11,593 nucleotides of DNA from Rhizobium sp. LCM 4573 (GTDB taxonomy: Bacteria > Pseudomonadota > Alphaproteobacteria > Rhizobiales > Rhizobiaceae), in NCBI RefSeq assembly GCF_001854865.1, contig NZ_MDDW01000028.1, positions 258,131 through 269,723 on the forward strand. The letters run 5' to 3'. Positions 1 to 7,154 of this stretch are shown here, piece by piece. The position numbers and the translations under genes were made by a program. The notes under the pieces were generated by a model. The model saw only the letters and a program-made list of their open reading frames with translations, ran no database searches and had not been told where the DNA came from. Within the stretch, counting starts at the first letter, position 1; the number at the start of each line of letters is the position of its first letter.

Positions 1-987
1 GTTGCGCTGATGGAAATCGTCTCGAAGCCGGACATGCGCTCGGCGGACGAGGCGAAGGCCTATATGAGCAAGCTGCGTTCGATCGTACGCTATCTCGGCA
101 CCTGCGACGGCAACATGGACGAGGGCTCCATGCGCGCCGACGTCAACGTTTCCGTGCGCCGCCCGGGCGAACCCTTCGGTACGCGATGCGAGATCAAGAA
201 TGTCAACTCGATCCGCTTCATCGGCCAGGCCGTCGAGTTCGAGGCGCGCCGCCAGATCGCTATTCTGGAGGATGGCGGCACGATCGATCAGGAGACCCGC
301 CTGTTCGACCCGAACAAGGGCGAGACGCGCTCCATGCGCTCCAAGGAAGAGGCGCATGACTACCGCTATTTCCCCGATCCGGACCTGTTGCCGCTCGAGT
401 TCGACGACGCCTTTGTCGAAGAGCTGAAGAAGGACCTGCCTGAACTGCCGGATGAAAAGAAGGAGCGCCTCGTTCGCGATCTCGGTCTTTCGGTCTACGA
501 TGCCTCGGTGCTGGTCTCCGAAAAGGCGATCGCAGACTATTTCGAGGCCGTAGCGGCCGGGCGCGACGGCAAGACCGCTGCTAACTGGGTCATCAACGAC
601 CTGCTGGGCGCCTTGAACAAATCCGGAAAAGGCATTGAAGAGACTCCGGTTTCGCCGGCTCAGCTCGGCGGAATCATCGATCTCATCAAGGCGGAGACCA
701 TCTCGGGCAAGATCGCCAAGGATCTGTTCGAGATCGTCTGGAACGAAGGCGGCGACCCGGCCGAAATCGTCGAGACGCGCGGCATGAAGCAGGTGACCGA
801 CACGGGCGCCATCGAGAAGGCCGTGGATGAGATCATCGCCGCCAACCCGGATCAGGTCGCGAAGGTGAAGGCAAAGCCGACGCTTGCCGGCTGGTTCGTC
901 GGTCAGGTGATGAAGGCGACCGGTGGCAAGGCCAATCCGCAGGCCGTCCAGGCGCTCGTCAAGGCGAAACTGGGCATCGAGGAATAA
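1..987 (+). CDS. gatB: Asp-tRNA(Asn)/Glu-tRNA(Gln) amidotransferase subunit B, 5'-truncated by the window edge
   Basis: GatB is the kinase/tRNA-binding subunit of GatCAB. This cytoplasmic complex phosphorylates and then amidates Glu-tRNA(Gln) and/or Asp-tRNA(Asn) with ammonia passed from GatA. The visible 328 residues are open from base 1. The family normally has about 480-500 residues, so roughly the first third lies outside the window. Family signatures seen are [23 protein letters not shown] and [20 protein letters not shown], all from the cradle domain. They are followed by the helical region and a C-terminal YqeY-like tail ending with [14 protein letters not shown], the classic GatB tail motif for binding the tRNA elbow. 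The stop (985-987) is followed after 35 bases by a GNAT gene on the same strand, so co-transcription is possible. Nothing looks broken; the true start cannot be seen. Confidence 0.97.
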   Translation, partial: VALMEIVSKPDMRSADEAKAYMSKLRSIVRYLGTCDGNMDEGSMRADVNVSVRRPGEPFGTRCEIKNVNSIRFIGQAVEFEARRQIAILEDGGTIDQETRLFDPNKGETRSMRSKEEAHDYRYFPDPDLLPLEFDDAFVEELKKDLPELPDEKKERLVRDLGLSVYDASVLVSEKAIADYFEAVAAGRDGKTAANWVINDLLGALNKSGKGIEETPVSPAQLGGIIDLIKAETISGKIAKDLFEIVWNEGGDPAEIVETRGMKQVTDTGAIEKAVDEIIAANPDQVAKVKAKPTLAGWFVGQVMKATGGKANPQAVQALVKAKLGIEE

Positions 988-1010
988 CCCGCATCGATTG
1001 TCGGTGCGGC

Positions 1011-1016
1011 AGGGAG
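1011..1016 (+). promoter_or_regulatory. Ribosome binding site deciding a TTG start
   Basis: AGGGAG lies six bases before TTG at 1023. The frame has no nearby ATG or GTG, and the next in-frame Met is well inside the GNAT fold. This purine-rich site therefore supports TTG as the initiation codon of the first acetyltransferase. Confidence 0.6.
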
Positions 1017-1022
1017 AAAGCC

Positions 1023-1529
1023 TTGGTCTATTTCATTCGCACCGCCGGTGGAGAGGACGCGGAGAAAATCCGCGCCCTTCTGGCGGAAACCTTTCATGCG
1101 GCCTACGATCCGTTTTACGGAGCGCCGCAGGTCCAGCGGATGATCGACGGCTGGCACTCGGCGAGCGCCATCCGCGCCCGAATTCTCAAGAGGGACGGAG
1201 AGTTTCTGGTTGCCGATAATGGCAAGGAAATCGGCGGCATGGGATATGCGGCCATGTATCCCAAGATGGCGAAGACGGCGATGCTGCACCAGCTCTATGT
1301 GAAGCCGTCCTGTCAGAATGAAGGCATAGGGCGGGATATCTTCGCTGAACTCGAGACCTGCTTTCCGGGCGCTGAAATCATGCGGGTCGAGGTGGCGCTT
1401 CAAAATACCCGCGCGCAATCGTTTTACGAACGGCTCGGATTTACCGAAGTCGACCGCATGGAAGAATGGGGTGCGCCGAATTCCGGCCTGCCGGCGATCA
1501 TCATGGAAAAAAGGCTGGCGGGGCTCTGA
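1023..1529 (+). CDS. GNAT-family N-acetyltransferase (first of a tandem pair)
   Basis: This 168-residue cytoplasmic protein has the GCN5-related N-acetyltransferase fold, which transfers an acetyl group from acetyl-CoA to an amine. Motif A is at residues 91-103 (LYVKPSCQNEGIG), with the Q-x-x-G-x-G pyrophosphate-binding loop. The motif B region at 128-140 (NTRAQSFYERLGF) is the usual acetyl-CoA/dimer helix ending. Length is typical for a single-domain GNAT. The start is a TTG with a good ribosome binding site six bases upstream. The stop TGA is directly followed by the ATG of a second GNAT gene, so the two are almost certainly translated from one message and probably coupled. The substrate cannot be read from the sequence. 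Being downstream of gatB does not by itself indicate a tRNA or ribosomal-protein substrate. Confidence 0.9.
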   Translation: MVYFIRTAGGEDAEKIRALLAETFHAAYDPFYGAPQVQRMIDGWHSASAIRARILKRDGEFLVADNGKEIGGMGYAAMYPKMAKTAMLHQLYVKPSCQNEGIGRDIFAELETCFPGAEIMRVEVALQNTRAQSFYERLGFTEVDRMEEWGAPNSGLPAIIMEKRLAGL

Positions 1530-1991
1530 ATGGCTGATCTCCTGATCCGCAGGGCGCGGGACACCGATCTGCCCGCCCTGATCGCGATCTTTGCCGCCGA
1601 CACCGTCGGCGGACACGGCGACACCACCGACTCAGAGGCGTTCGAAGACTATCTCCGCGCATTCCATGTCATCGACGCCTCGCAAAACGAACAGCTCTTC
1701 GTGGCCGAACTGGCCGGCGAGGTCGTTGGCACTTTCCAGATCCTTTTCAATCGCACGCTGACGGGCAGGGGATCGCTCTCCATGACCATCGAAGCGGTGC
1801 AGACGCGCGAGGATATGCGTGGAAGAGGGATCGGAGCGCAGATGATTCGCCATGTGATCGAAGAGGCGAAGCGCCGCGATTGCCGCCTGGTGCAGCTTTC
1901 CTCCAATATGGCCCGTGTGGATGCTCACCGTTTCTACGAGCGGCTGGGTTTCGCCAAGAGCCATTTCAGCTTCAAGATGAAACTCAAATAG
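1530..1991 (+). CDS. GNAT-family N-acetyltransferase (second of a tandem pair)
   Basis: This 153-residue GNAT protein starts with ATG immediately after the TGA of the preceding acetyltransferase (no intergenic base). The N-terminal strand LLIRRARDTDLPAL is the usual GNAT beta1-alpha1 entry. Motif A at residues 91-102 (QTREDMRGRGIG) carries the R-G-x-G-I-G acetyl-CoA loop. Residues 126-141 (NMARVDAHRFYERLGF) form the motif B end. It resembles small N-acetyltransferases annotated generically in rhizobia. Apart from the shared FYERLGF ending, the two neighbours look clearly different, so this is a pair of distinct enzymes and not a recent duplication. The substrate is unknown. Confidence 0.9.
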   Translation: MADLLIRRARDTDLPALIAIFAADTVGGHGDTTDSEAFEDYLRAFHVIDASQNEQLFVAELAGEVVGTFQILFNRTLTGRGSLSMTIEAVQTREDMRGRGIGAQMIRHVIEEAKRRDCRLVQLSSNMARVDAHRFYERLGFAKSHFSFKMKLK

Positions 1992-2100
1992 GCGCCGCGG
2001 CATCGGAAACACTGGACATCCGGCACGTCAGGTAGCATAAGCGGGTTACGTGGCGATCTCGAAATTTCGCTGTCATCATGCCCAAGTCGATGGAAAAGAC

Positions 2101-2499
2101 ATGAAAAATCTCCTGCTGCAGATTTTCACTTGGTGGAACGGACAGACACTCGGAACCCGCTTCTTCACCTGGCGTAATGGCAAGAGGGTTGGCGAAGACG
2201 AGCTCGGCAATGTCTATTACGAAGGGCCTATGACCTCTTGGGGCAAGCCGAAGCGCTGGGTCGTCTACAAGGGCTACGCGGAAGCTTCCGCCATCCCGCC
2301 CGGCTGGCACGGCTGGATGCATTACCGCACCGATGTTCCGCCTTCGGCGGAGGCTTACAAGCCGCGCGAGTGGCAGAAGCCGCACCGCGAAAATGCTACG
2401 GGCACGCCCTTCGCCTATCACCCGAAGGGCTCGCTTGCCGCGACCGGCGAGCGTGCTCGCGTTACCGGAGACTACGACGCCTGGACGCCCGGCAATTAA
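2101..2499 (+). CDS. NADH:ubiquinone oxidoreductase subunit NDUFA12 (17.2 kDa accessory subunit)
   Basis: This 132-residue homologue of the mitochondrial complex I accessory subunit NDUFA12/B17.2 is found in alphaproteobacteria as one of the few supernumerary subunits shared with mitochondria. In the mitochondrial enzyme it sits on the peripheral (cytoplasmic/matrix) arm and helps final assembly. Seen here: residues 1-25 MKNLLLQIFTWWNGQTLGTR and following, then the family core GEDELGNVYYEG (31-42) and RWVVYKG...IPPGWHGWMHYRTD (52-78), ending in a Trp-rich tail. I chose ATG at 2101 over the in-frame GTG at 2050 because family members begin at MKNLLLQIF and a GGAAAAG purine stretch precedes 2101. 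The gene is away from any nuo operon, as usual for this subunit. It is followed after 71 bases by the DUF2155 gene. Confidence 0.93.
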   Translation: MKNLLLQIFTWWNGQTLGTRFFTWRNGKRVGEDELGNVYYEGPMTSWGKPKRWVVYKGYAEASAIPPGWHGWMHYRTDVPPSAEAYKPREWQKPHRENATGTPFAYHPKGSLAATGERARVTGDYDAWTPGN

Positions 2500-2570
2500 G
2501 CCTAGGTCCACCTGTTTTGGCCACAATCACAATCTAGGCCGCATTGGCAGGAATTGTCGAAACGGGAAAC

Positions 2571-3002
2571 ATGATGAGATCTATGAAGGTTTCTGCACGC
2601 AAACTGACCGGAGCCGTATTCGCGATCGTGGCTTCGGCTCTAGCGGCGGGAAGCGCTTCGGCGGAACGCATCAACAATCCCGTGGCGGTTTTCGCGGGCA
2701 TCGACAAGATCACCGGTCGCATCACCACTTTCGATGTCTATATCGATGAGACGGTGCAGTACGGCGCTCTGCAGGTGACGCCGAAGGTCTGCTACTCGCG
2801 CGATGAATCCGAGGCTCAGAAGATCGATTCCTTCGTGGAAGTGGACGAGATCACTCTCGATCGCAAGATCCGCCGCATCTTCACCGGCTGGATGTTCGCC
2901 GACAGCCCCGGCCTGAACGCCGTGGAGCATCCGATCTATGACGTATGGCTGACCGGCTGCAAGCCGCAGTCCGACGTGCCGGCGCCGGCACCGACCAATT
3001 AA
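2571..3002 (+). CDS. DUF2155 domain-containing secreted protein
   Basis: This 143-residue protein belongs to the alphaproteobacterial DUF2155 family, whose function is not established. The first 31 residues form a signal peptide: basic [11 protein letters not shown], hydrophobic [16 protein letters not shown], then a cleavage site near SASA|ER. The mature part is therefore periplasmic. It has the family pattern [22 protein letters not shown], then [16 protein letters not shown], and [31 protein letters not shown]. Two cysteines (C74, C130) could form a disulfide. The tail is Pro/Ala rich. ATG 2574 and 2583 are alternative starts; GGGAAA lies just upstream of 2571. The stop overlaps the aat stop on the opposite strand by four bases. 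Confidence 0.88.
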   Translation: MMRSMKVSARKLTGAVFAIVASALAAGSASAERINNPVAVFAGIDKITGRITTFDVYIDETVQYGALQVTPKVCYSRDESEAQKIDSFVEVDEITLDRKIRRIFTGWMFADSPGLNAVEHPIYDVWLTGCKPQSDVPAPAPTN

Positions 3003-3622
3003 TCCTGGAATTGCAGGTGCGGCGGATCTACCGCTGCCTTCAGCAGCTTGAGATACTCTTCCTTGGGAATGTCGATCGCGCCGAAGGTTTTCAGGTGCTC
3101 GGTGGTGAATTGCGTATCCAGCAAGGTGAAGCCCCTTGCCCTCAACAGTTCCACCAGATGCACGAGACAGACCTTGGAGGCATTGGTGCGCCTGGAGAAC
3201 ATGCTCTCGCCGAAGAAGGCGGAGCCGAGCGACACTCCGTAAAGACCGCCGGCCAGGTTTTCGCCCTCCCAGGCTTCAACGCTGTGGGCATGACCCATGC
3301 GATGCAGTTCTGAATAAAGCTTGCGGATCGTGGAGTTGATCCAGGTGCTCGGGCGGTCCTCCGCCGGTTCCGCGCAGGCGGCGATGACCTGGTCGAAGGC
3401 CGTATCGACGCGTATGTCGAAAGGTTTCTTTCGGATCGCCTTTGCCAGGCTCTTGGAGATGTGGAAGGCATCGAGCGGCAGGATGCCGCGTACTTCCGGT
3501 TCGACCCAGAAGATCTCCGGGTCGTCGGCTGATTCAGCCATCGGAAAGAGGCCGATGGAATAGGCGCGCAACAGGACTTCCGGGGTAATCGCCGGATAAT
3601 ATCTGCCGCGTCGCCCTCCCAT
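2999..3622 (-). CDS. aat: Leucyl/phenylalanyl-tRNA-protein transferase
   Basis: Aat transfers Leu or Phe from aminoacyl-tRNA to proteins with N-terminal Arg or Lys, creating N-degrons for ClpS/ClpAP in the cytoplasm. The 207-residue protein shows [10 protein letters not shown] (21-30), [12 protein letters not shown] (38-49), STWIN (92-96), HSVEAWEG...[21 protein letters not shown] (113-143) and ASKVCLVHL (148-156), all hallmark Aat_2 motifs of the GNAT-like catalytic domain. It is shorter than the 234-residue E. coli protein, as is common in alphaproteobacteria, but has all the core motifs. The ATG (complement of 3620-3622) has a strong GAGGAGA ribosome binding site. It starts 21 bases after the accC stop, so it is probably the last gene of the aroQ-accB-accC-aat unit. 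Its stop overlaps the convergent DUF2155 stop. Confidence 0.96.
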   Translation of the reverse strand: MGGRRGRYYPAITPEVLLRAYSIGLFPMAESADDPEIFWVEPEVRGILPLDAFHISKSLAKAIRKKPFDIRVDTAFDQVIAACAEPAEDRPSTWINSTIRKLYSELHRMGHAHSVEAWEGENLAGGLYGVSLGSAFFGESMFSRRTNASKVCLVHLVELLRARGFTLLDTQFTTEHLKTFGAIDIPKEEYLKLLKAAVDPPHLQFQD

Positions 3623-3643
3623 GGCTCTCCTCGGTGCGCGTCT

Positions 3644-4990
3644 TCAGTGCGCCTTGTTCTCGGCCAGATAATTCTCAAGCCAATGGATATCGTAATCGCC
3701 GTTGGCGATATCCTGGTTCGAAACCAGGTCCTGGAAGAGCGGCAGCGTCGTCTTGACGCCATCCACGACGAACTCGTCGAGCACGCGGCGCAGCCGCATC
3801 ATGCATTCGACGCGCGTGCGGCCATGGACGATCAGCTTGCCGATCAGGCTGTCATAATAAGGCGGAATACGGTAGCCCGCATAGACTCCCGAATCGACGC
3901 GCACGCCAAGTCCGCCCGGAGCGTGGAAATGCGTGATCGTGCCGGGGGAGGGCACGAAGGTCCGCGCGTCTTCCGCGTTGATGCGGCATTCGATGGCATG
4001 GCCCTGGAAGCTTATATCTTCCTGCTTCACCGAAAGCCCGCCGCCGGAAGCGACGCGGATCTGCTCATGCACCAGGTCGATGCCGGTAATGGCTTCGGTA
4101 ATCGGGTGCTCCACTTGCAGACGGGTGTTCATCTCGATGAAATAGAACTCGCCGTTTTCGTAGAGGAACTCGATGGTTCCGGCGCCACGATATTTCAGCT
4201 TCTTCATGGCATCGGCGCAGATCTGGCCGATCTTCATGCGCTGCTCGACGTTGAGGGCCGGCGAGTTGGCTTCTTCCCAGACCTTCTGGTGGCGGCGCTG
4301 CAGCGAGCAGTCGCGTTCGCCGAGATGGATGGCGTTGCCCTCACCGTCGCCGACGACCTGGATTTCGATATGCCGCGGCTTGCCGAGGTATTTTTCCATG
4401 TAGACGGCGTCATTGCCGAAAGCCGCGGCCGCCTCGGAGCGGGCGGTTGCCACAGCTTCCTCAAGATCGGCTTCGGTCTTGGCGACCTTCATGCCGCGAC
4501 CGCCGCCGCCCGCCGTCGCCTTGATGAGGACCGGGAAACCGATCTTGCGGGCGACCTCAAGGGCATTCTCGGGCTTCACTTCGCCGTCGGAGCCTGGAAC
4601 CACGGGAATGCCGAGTTCCTGAGCGGTCTGCTTGGCGGTGATCTTGTCTCCCATGAGACGGATATGCTCGGCCGTCGGGCCGATGAAAGTGATGCCGTGG
4701 GCATCGAGAATATCCGCGAACTTGGCGTTCTCCGAAAGGAAGCCGTAGCCCGGATGCACGGCGTCCGCGCCGGTGATCTCACAGGCAGCGACGATCTGGT
4801 GGATGTTGAGATAGCTGTCGCGCGAAGGCGGCGGGCCGATGCAGACGCTCTCATCGGCGAGGCGCACATGCATGGCATCACTGTCTGCCGTCGAATGGAC
4901 GGCGACGGTCGCGATGCCGAGCTCCTTGCAGGCGCGCAGCACCCGGAGCGCGATTTCGCCGCGATTGGCTATGAGAATCTTTGAAATCAT
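3644..4990 (-). CDS. accC: Acetyl-CoA carboxylase, biotin carboxylase subunit
   Basis: AccC carboxylates biotin on AccB with ATP and bicarbonate, the first half-reaction of acetyl-CoA carboxylase for malonyl-CoA and fatty acid synthesis. The 448 residues match the E. coli length (449). The N-terminal domain begins [14 protein letters not shown]. The ATP-grasp domain carries K116, K157, the glycine loop GGGGRGM (161-167), [15 protein letters not shown] (222-236) and the metal/catalytic segment [11 protein letters not shown] (286-296). The C-terminal domain has ECRINAED (334-341) and [12 protein letters not shown] set the start at [12 protein letters not shown] (4990), not the in-frame Met at 5047, which would lie inside accB. 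The ten-base gap after the accB stop, with AAGG overlapping that stop, suggests translational coupling and the balanced AccB/AccC dosage known for this pair. Confidence 0.98.
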   Translation of the reverse strand: MISKILIANRGEIALRVLRACKELGIATVAVHSTADSDAMHVRLADESVCIGPPPSRDSYLNIHQIVAACEITGADAVHPGYGFLSENAKFADILDAHGITFIGPTAEHIRLMGDKITAKQTAQELGIPVVPGSDGEVKPENALEVARKIGFPVLIKATAGGGGRGMKVAKTEADLEEAVATARSEAAAAFGNDAVYMEKYLGKPRHIEIQVVGDGEGNAIHLGERDCSLQRRHQKVWEEANSPALNVEQRMKIGQICADAMKKLKYRGAGTIEFLYENGEFYFIEMNTRLQVEHPITEAITGIDLVHEQIRVASGGGLSVKQEDISFQGHAIECRINAEDARTFVPSPGTITHFHAPGGLGVRVDSGVYAGYRIPPYYDSLIGKLIVHGRTRVECMMRLRRVLDEFVVDGVKTTLPLFQDLVSNQDIANGDYDIHWLENYLAENKAH

Positions 4991-5000
4991 CGGCCAGGCC

Positions 5001-5474
5001 TTATTCGATGACGACGAGGGGCTGGCCGTATTCGACGGGCTGCGCATCGCTGACCAGGATTTCCGTGACCTTGCCGGCGCGGGGAGCGGGAATCTGGTTC
5101 ATCGTCTTCATGGCCTCGATGATGAGCAGCGTCTGGCCTTCCTTGACCATCGCACCGACTTCCACGAAGGCGCGTGCGCCCGGTGCCGGGGAAAGATAGG
5201 CAGTGCCGACCATCGGTGCCGGAACGGCGTTCTTGTTGTCCTGAGCCGCGGCGGGAGCGGCGGCCGCTACCGGAGCGGCGACGGCGGCGGGAGCCGAGGC
5301 AACAGCCGGCGCGCTCGCTATCGGCGCCTGGACGTACTGTGCCGGCGCGGCGCGCGAAACGCGGATGCGGAGGTCTTCCTGCTCGACTTCGATTTCGGTG
5401 AGATCGGTGTCGTTGAGGATATTCGCGAGATCGCGGATCAGTCCCTTGTCGATACCGGTTTTCTTCTCAGACAT
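5001..5474 (-). CDS. accB: Acetyl-CoA carboxylase, biotin carboxyl carrier protein
   Basis: AccB (BCCP) carries biotin between biotin carboxylase and the carboxyltransferase. The protein has 157 residues. An N-terminal AccC-binding/dimerisation segment is at 1-45. A flexible Ala/Pro-rich linker follows at about 42-82, and a biotinyl domain at about 84-157. The biotin site is EAMKTMN with K123. Residue +1 after Lys is Thr, where E. coli has Met (EAMKMMN); Glu, Ala and Met at -3 to -1, and Met and Asn at +2 and +3, are kept. The ATG at 5474 follows the aroQ stop by 31 bases, with AGGG about eight bases upstream. It lies in the leftward unit aroQ-accB-accC-aat. Length and architecture are normal for the family. 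Confidence 0.98.
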   Translation of the reverse strand: MSEKKTGIDKGLIRDLANILNDTDLTEIEVEQEDLRIRVSRAAPAQYVQAPIASAPAVASAPAAVAAPVAAAAPAAAQDNKNAVPAPMVGTAYLSPAPGARAFVEVGAMVKEGQTLLIIEAMKTMNQIPAPRAGKVTEILVSDAQPVEYGQPLVVIE

Positions 5475-5505
5475 GGCAAACCCTATTGTTCTGTTTATCT
5501 TCTTG

Positions 5506-5943
5506 TCAGTCGGTCATGGTTTTCAAGGCATGCAGTGCCAGGACATAGCTTGCGGGACCGAAGCCGCAGATGACGCCCTTGCATGCCGCCGCAATCTTCG
5601 AATGATGGCGGAATTCTTCCCGCGCATGAACGTTCGAGATGTGGAGCTCGATCACGGGCACCGAAATGGCGCGAATGGCATCGTGGAGTGCAACCGAGGT
5701 ATGGGTATAGGCGCCTGCATTGATGGCGACACCTACGGCCTTCTCGTCCGCTTCGTGCAACCAATCCACAAGCACGCCTTCGTGATTGCTCTGGCGAAAG
5801 TCGATGGAAAACCCGTAGTCGCGCCCGGCTGCGATGCAGTCGGCCTCGATATCGTTGAGAGTCTTTCCGCCGTAGATGCCCGGCTCGCGCTTGCCCAGCA
5901 TATTGAGGTTGGGCCCATTGAGGACGAAGATCGTCTTGTTCAT
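5506..5943 (-). CDS. aroQ: 3-dehydroquinate dehydratase, type II
   Basis: Type II dehydroquinase converts 3-dehydroquinate to 3-dehydroshikimate in the shikimate pathway, as a cytoplasmic dodecamer in characterised members. The 145-residue protein shows the NGPNLNMLGKREPGIYG signature with R19 and the catalytic Y24. It also has INAGAYTHTS with N75 and H81, ELHISNVHAREEFRHHS with catalytic H101 and R108/R112, and the end motif GFGPASYVLALHAL. I chose ATG at 5943 because family proteins begin just before xIFVLNGPNLN. An upstream in-frame Met at 5979 would add 12 atypical residues and lies in the predicted promoter area. aroQ next to accBC is a common proteobacterial arrangement. A possible promoter lies about 35 bases upstream. 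Confidence 0.97.
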   Translation of the reverse strand: MNKTIFVLNGPNLNMLGKREPGIYGGKTLNDIEADCIAAGRDYGFSIDFRQSNHEGVLVDWLHEADEKAVGVAINAGAYTHTSVALHDAIRAISVPVIELHISNVHAREEFRHHSKIAAACKGVICGFGPASYVLALHALKTMTD

Positions 5944-5979
5944 CGGTGCCTGATGTTCCAACAAAAAATTCAGGGCCAC

Positions 5980-6008
5980 CTATAGACCGCTAGAAGAGCA
6001 AGGGAAAG
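5980..6008 (-). promoter_or_regulatory. Candidate sigma-70-type promoter for aroQ-accB-accC-aat
   Basis: Read leftward, CTTTCC (complement of 6003-6008) and CTATAG (complement of 5980-5985) are separated by 17 bases. They resemble the alphaproteobacterial consensus CTTGAC / CTATAT. The predicted transcript would begin near 5973, about 30 bases before the aroQ ATG. The site sits immediately past the hairpin at 6007-6033 that may end the preceding gene. The match is imperfect, so this is a prediction only. Confidence 0.35.
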
Positions 6009-6033
6009 CCCCGGCTTTGCGAAAGCCGTGGTT
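6007..6033 (-). terminator. Probable hairpin terminator after the DsbA-family gene
   Basis: CGGCTTT (6012-6018), GCG loop and AAAGCCG (6022-6028) form a perfect 7-bp stem. It extends by four more pairs (one G-U) after a single C/T mismatch. Read leftward, the stem is followed by a modestly T-rich CTTTCCCTTGCTCTTCT stretch. This is not a clean U-tract, so it may be a weak intrinsic terminator or an mRNA 3'-end stabiliser. It separates the DsbA-family gene (stop at 6102) from the predicted aroQ promoter. Confidence 0.45.
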
Positions 6034-6101
6034 AGTCGGGCCGTCCCACCGCTCAGGCCACAGGATTTCGCCGTTCAGGTCTTGAATGGTGGCGCGGGCG
6101 G

Positions 6102-6860
6102 TCAGCAGGAAGCCTTGCCGCAGGCGCGTACGTTCGCAATCTTTTCCTGGAGCGTATCGAGGCCGACGGCCCCGAAAACGGCTTCATTGCCGACCACATA
6201 GGTGGGGGTCCCGGTCACGCCGAGATTGGACGCGAGCTGATAGGTCTCGCGAACGAGATTGTCGTTCGGGTTTTCCGCGAGCGACTTGCGGATTGCCGCC
6301 TCATCGAGCCCCAGCGAAGTGGCGACCGCGATCGCCGTTTCTTCCGATGCGTGAGACTGGCTGCCGAGAAGCTGGCGATGGAATTCGGCATATTTTTCCG
6401 GCGCGAGCAGGCGGACGGCATTTGAGACCTTGTGGGCGGCCATAGAATCCGGCCCGAGTATCGGCAGTTCCTTGAGAATGAAACGGACGTTCGGATCCTT
6501 GGCGATGATCTCGTCCATATCGCCCATGGCGCGTTTGCAGTAGCCGCAATTGTAGTCGAAGAACTCGACGATGGTGACGTCGCCGTTCGGATTGCCGAGC
6601 GAGATGTCGTGCTCGGAGTTGAAGATCGCCTTCGTATTCTCTGCGACGGCCTTGCTGGCCATTTCGGTGCGTTGCGCCTGCTGCTTCGCCTCGAGTGCGT
6701 TCTGCACTTCGACCATGATTTCCGGGTTCTCGATGAGATATTCCCGGATGAACTCGCCCATTTCCTTCTTCTGCTGTTCGTCCAGCGCAAACGCCGGGGC
6801 GGTGAGAGCGGAAGCGGCCATTATGGTGCCGGCGGCCAGGGTCTTGAACAGGCGGGTCAT
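6102..6860 (-). CDS. Periplasmic DsbA-family thiol:disulfide oxidoreductase with ScsC-like N-terminal segment
   Basis: This 252-residue exported thioredoxin-fold protein probably oxidises or isomerises disulfides in the periplasm. Residues 1-25 form a signal peptide (MTRLFKTLAAG, hydrophobic stretch, cleavage near AFA|LDE). Residues 27-75 are a charged helical segment (KKEMGEFIREYLIENPEIMVEV...) resembling the N-terminal domain of ScsC proteins. The DSBA domain follows, with catalytic CGYC at 105-108 in VEFFDYNCGYCKRAM, an inserted helical region, and the cis-proline loop TGTP with P219. Two further cysteines lie at the end (C247, C252). I chose ATG 6860, with GAGGA eight bases upstream and a proper signal peptide; Met at 6875 and 6950 lack these. 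It is monocistronic or at the head of the leftward cluster. Whether it is an oxidase or an isomerase cannot be decided from the sequence. Confidence 0.92.
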   Translation of the reverse strand: MTRLFKTLAAGTIMAASALTAPAFALDEQQKKEMGEFIREYLIENPEIMVEVQNALEAKQQAQRTEMASKAVAENTKAIFNSEHDISLGNPNGDVTIVEFFDYNCGYCKRAMGDMDEIIAKDPNVRFILKELPILGPDSMAAHKVSNAVRLLAPEKYAEFHRQLLGSQSHASEETAIAVATSLGLDEAAIRKSLAENPNDNLVRETYQLASNLGVTGTPTYVVGNEAVFGAVGLDTLQEKIANVRACGKASC

Positions 6861-7100
6861 TGATATCCTCGTCATTTCGGCCGGGGTCGGCGCAACATCG
6901 TCCTGATTTGCGCCGAAACTATGCCACTTGCGCCTTTCAAGAAACCGCAAAATCGTCGAGCGGTGCCCTTCCGGCTTTCACAACTGCGTATGAGCGATGC
7001 AAGGGATAAGAAAATCCACCGCTTTCAACAACCTGGCGGCTTTTCCGGATTCAATCTGCCAAGTCGTTGAATCAGTTTCGAAGCTCTACGGGCGGAGCCC
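6861..7100. other. Intergenic region between rne terminator and DsbA-family gene
   Basis: These 240 bases hold no convincing gene. They must contain the promoter of the leftward DsbA-family gene, but I found no good -35/-10 pair. The only clear structure is the spaced inverted repeat at 7048-7073, listed separately. Confidence 0.6.
7048..7073. repeat. Inverted repeat GATTCAA-N12-TTGAATC
   Basis: Two perfect 7-base arms (7048-7054 and 7067-7073) are separated by 12 bases. The shape suits either an operator for a dimeric regulator or a loose hairpin. It lies upstream of the leftward DsbA-family gene, about 190 bases before its ATG, and just past the rne terminator. No regulator can be named. 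Confidence 0.4.
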
Positions 7101-7134
7101 AAACAAAAACGGCCGCGTCTGGCGCGGCCGTTTT
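7101..7134 (-). terminator. Rho-independent terminator of rne
   Basis: AAAACGGCCGCG (7106-7117), a five-base loop and CGCGGCCGTTTT (7123-7134) form a perfect 12-bp stem with an eight-pair GC core. Read leftward, the stem runs into GTTTTTGTTT, a canonical U-tract. It begins about 20 bases after the rne stop. Because A-T pairs flank both sides, it may also stop rightward transcription weakly, but there is no rightward gene next to it. Confidence 0.88.
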
Positions 7135-7154
7135 CGAAGGAATGATTCTGCGGC

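Noticed and set aside
903..1616. 237-codon leftward open frame across gatB and the GNAT genes
   Set aside because: It overlaps three supported rightward coding segments on the other strand and has no recognisable motif.
2500..2539. GCCTAG ... CTAGGC repeat between NDUFA12 and the DUF2155 gene, considered as a terminator
   Set aside because: The arms are only six bases with a 28-base loop and no U-tract follows, so it could easily be chance.
3647..4984. 445-codon open frame antisense to accC
   Set aside because: It mirrors accC almost exactly, shows no family motif, and is explained by codon bias opposite a conserved gene.
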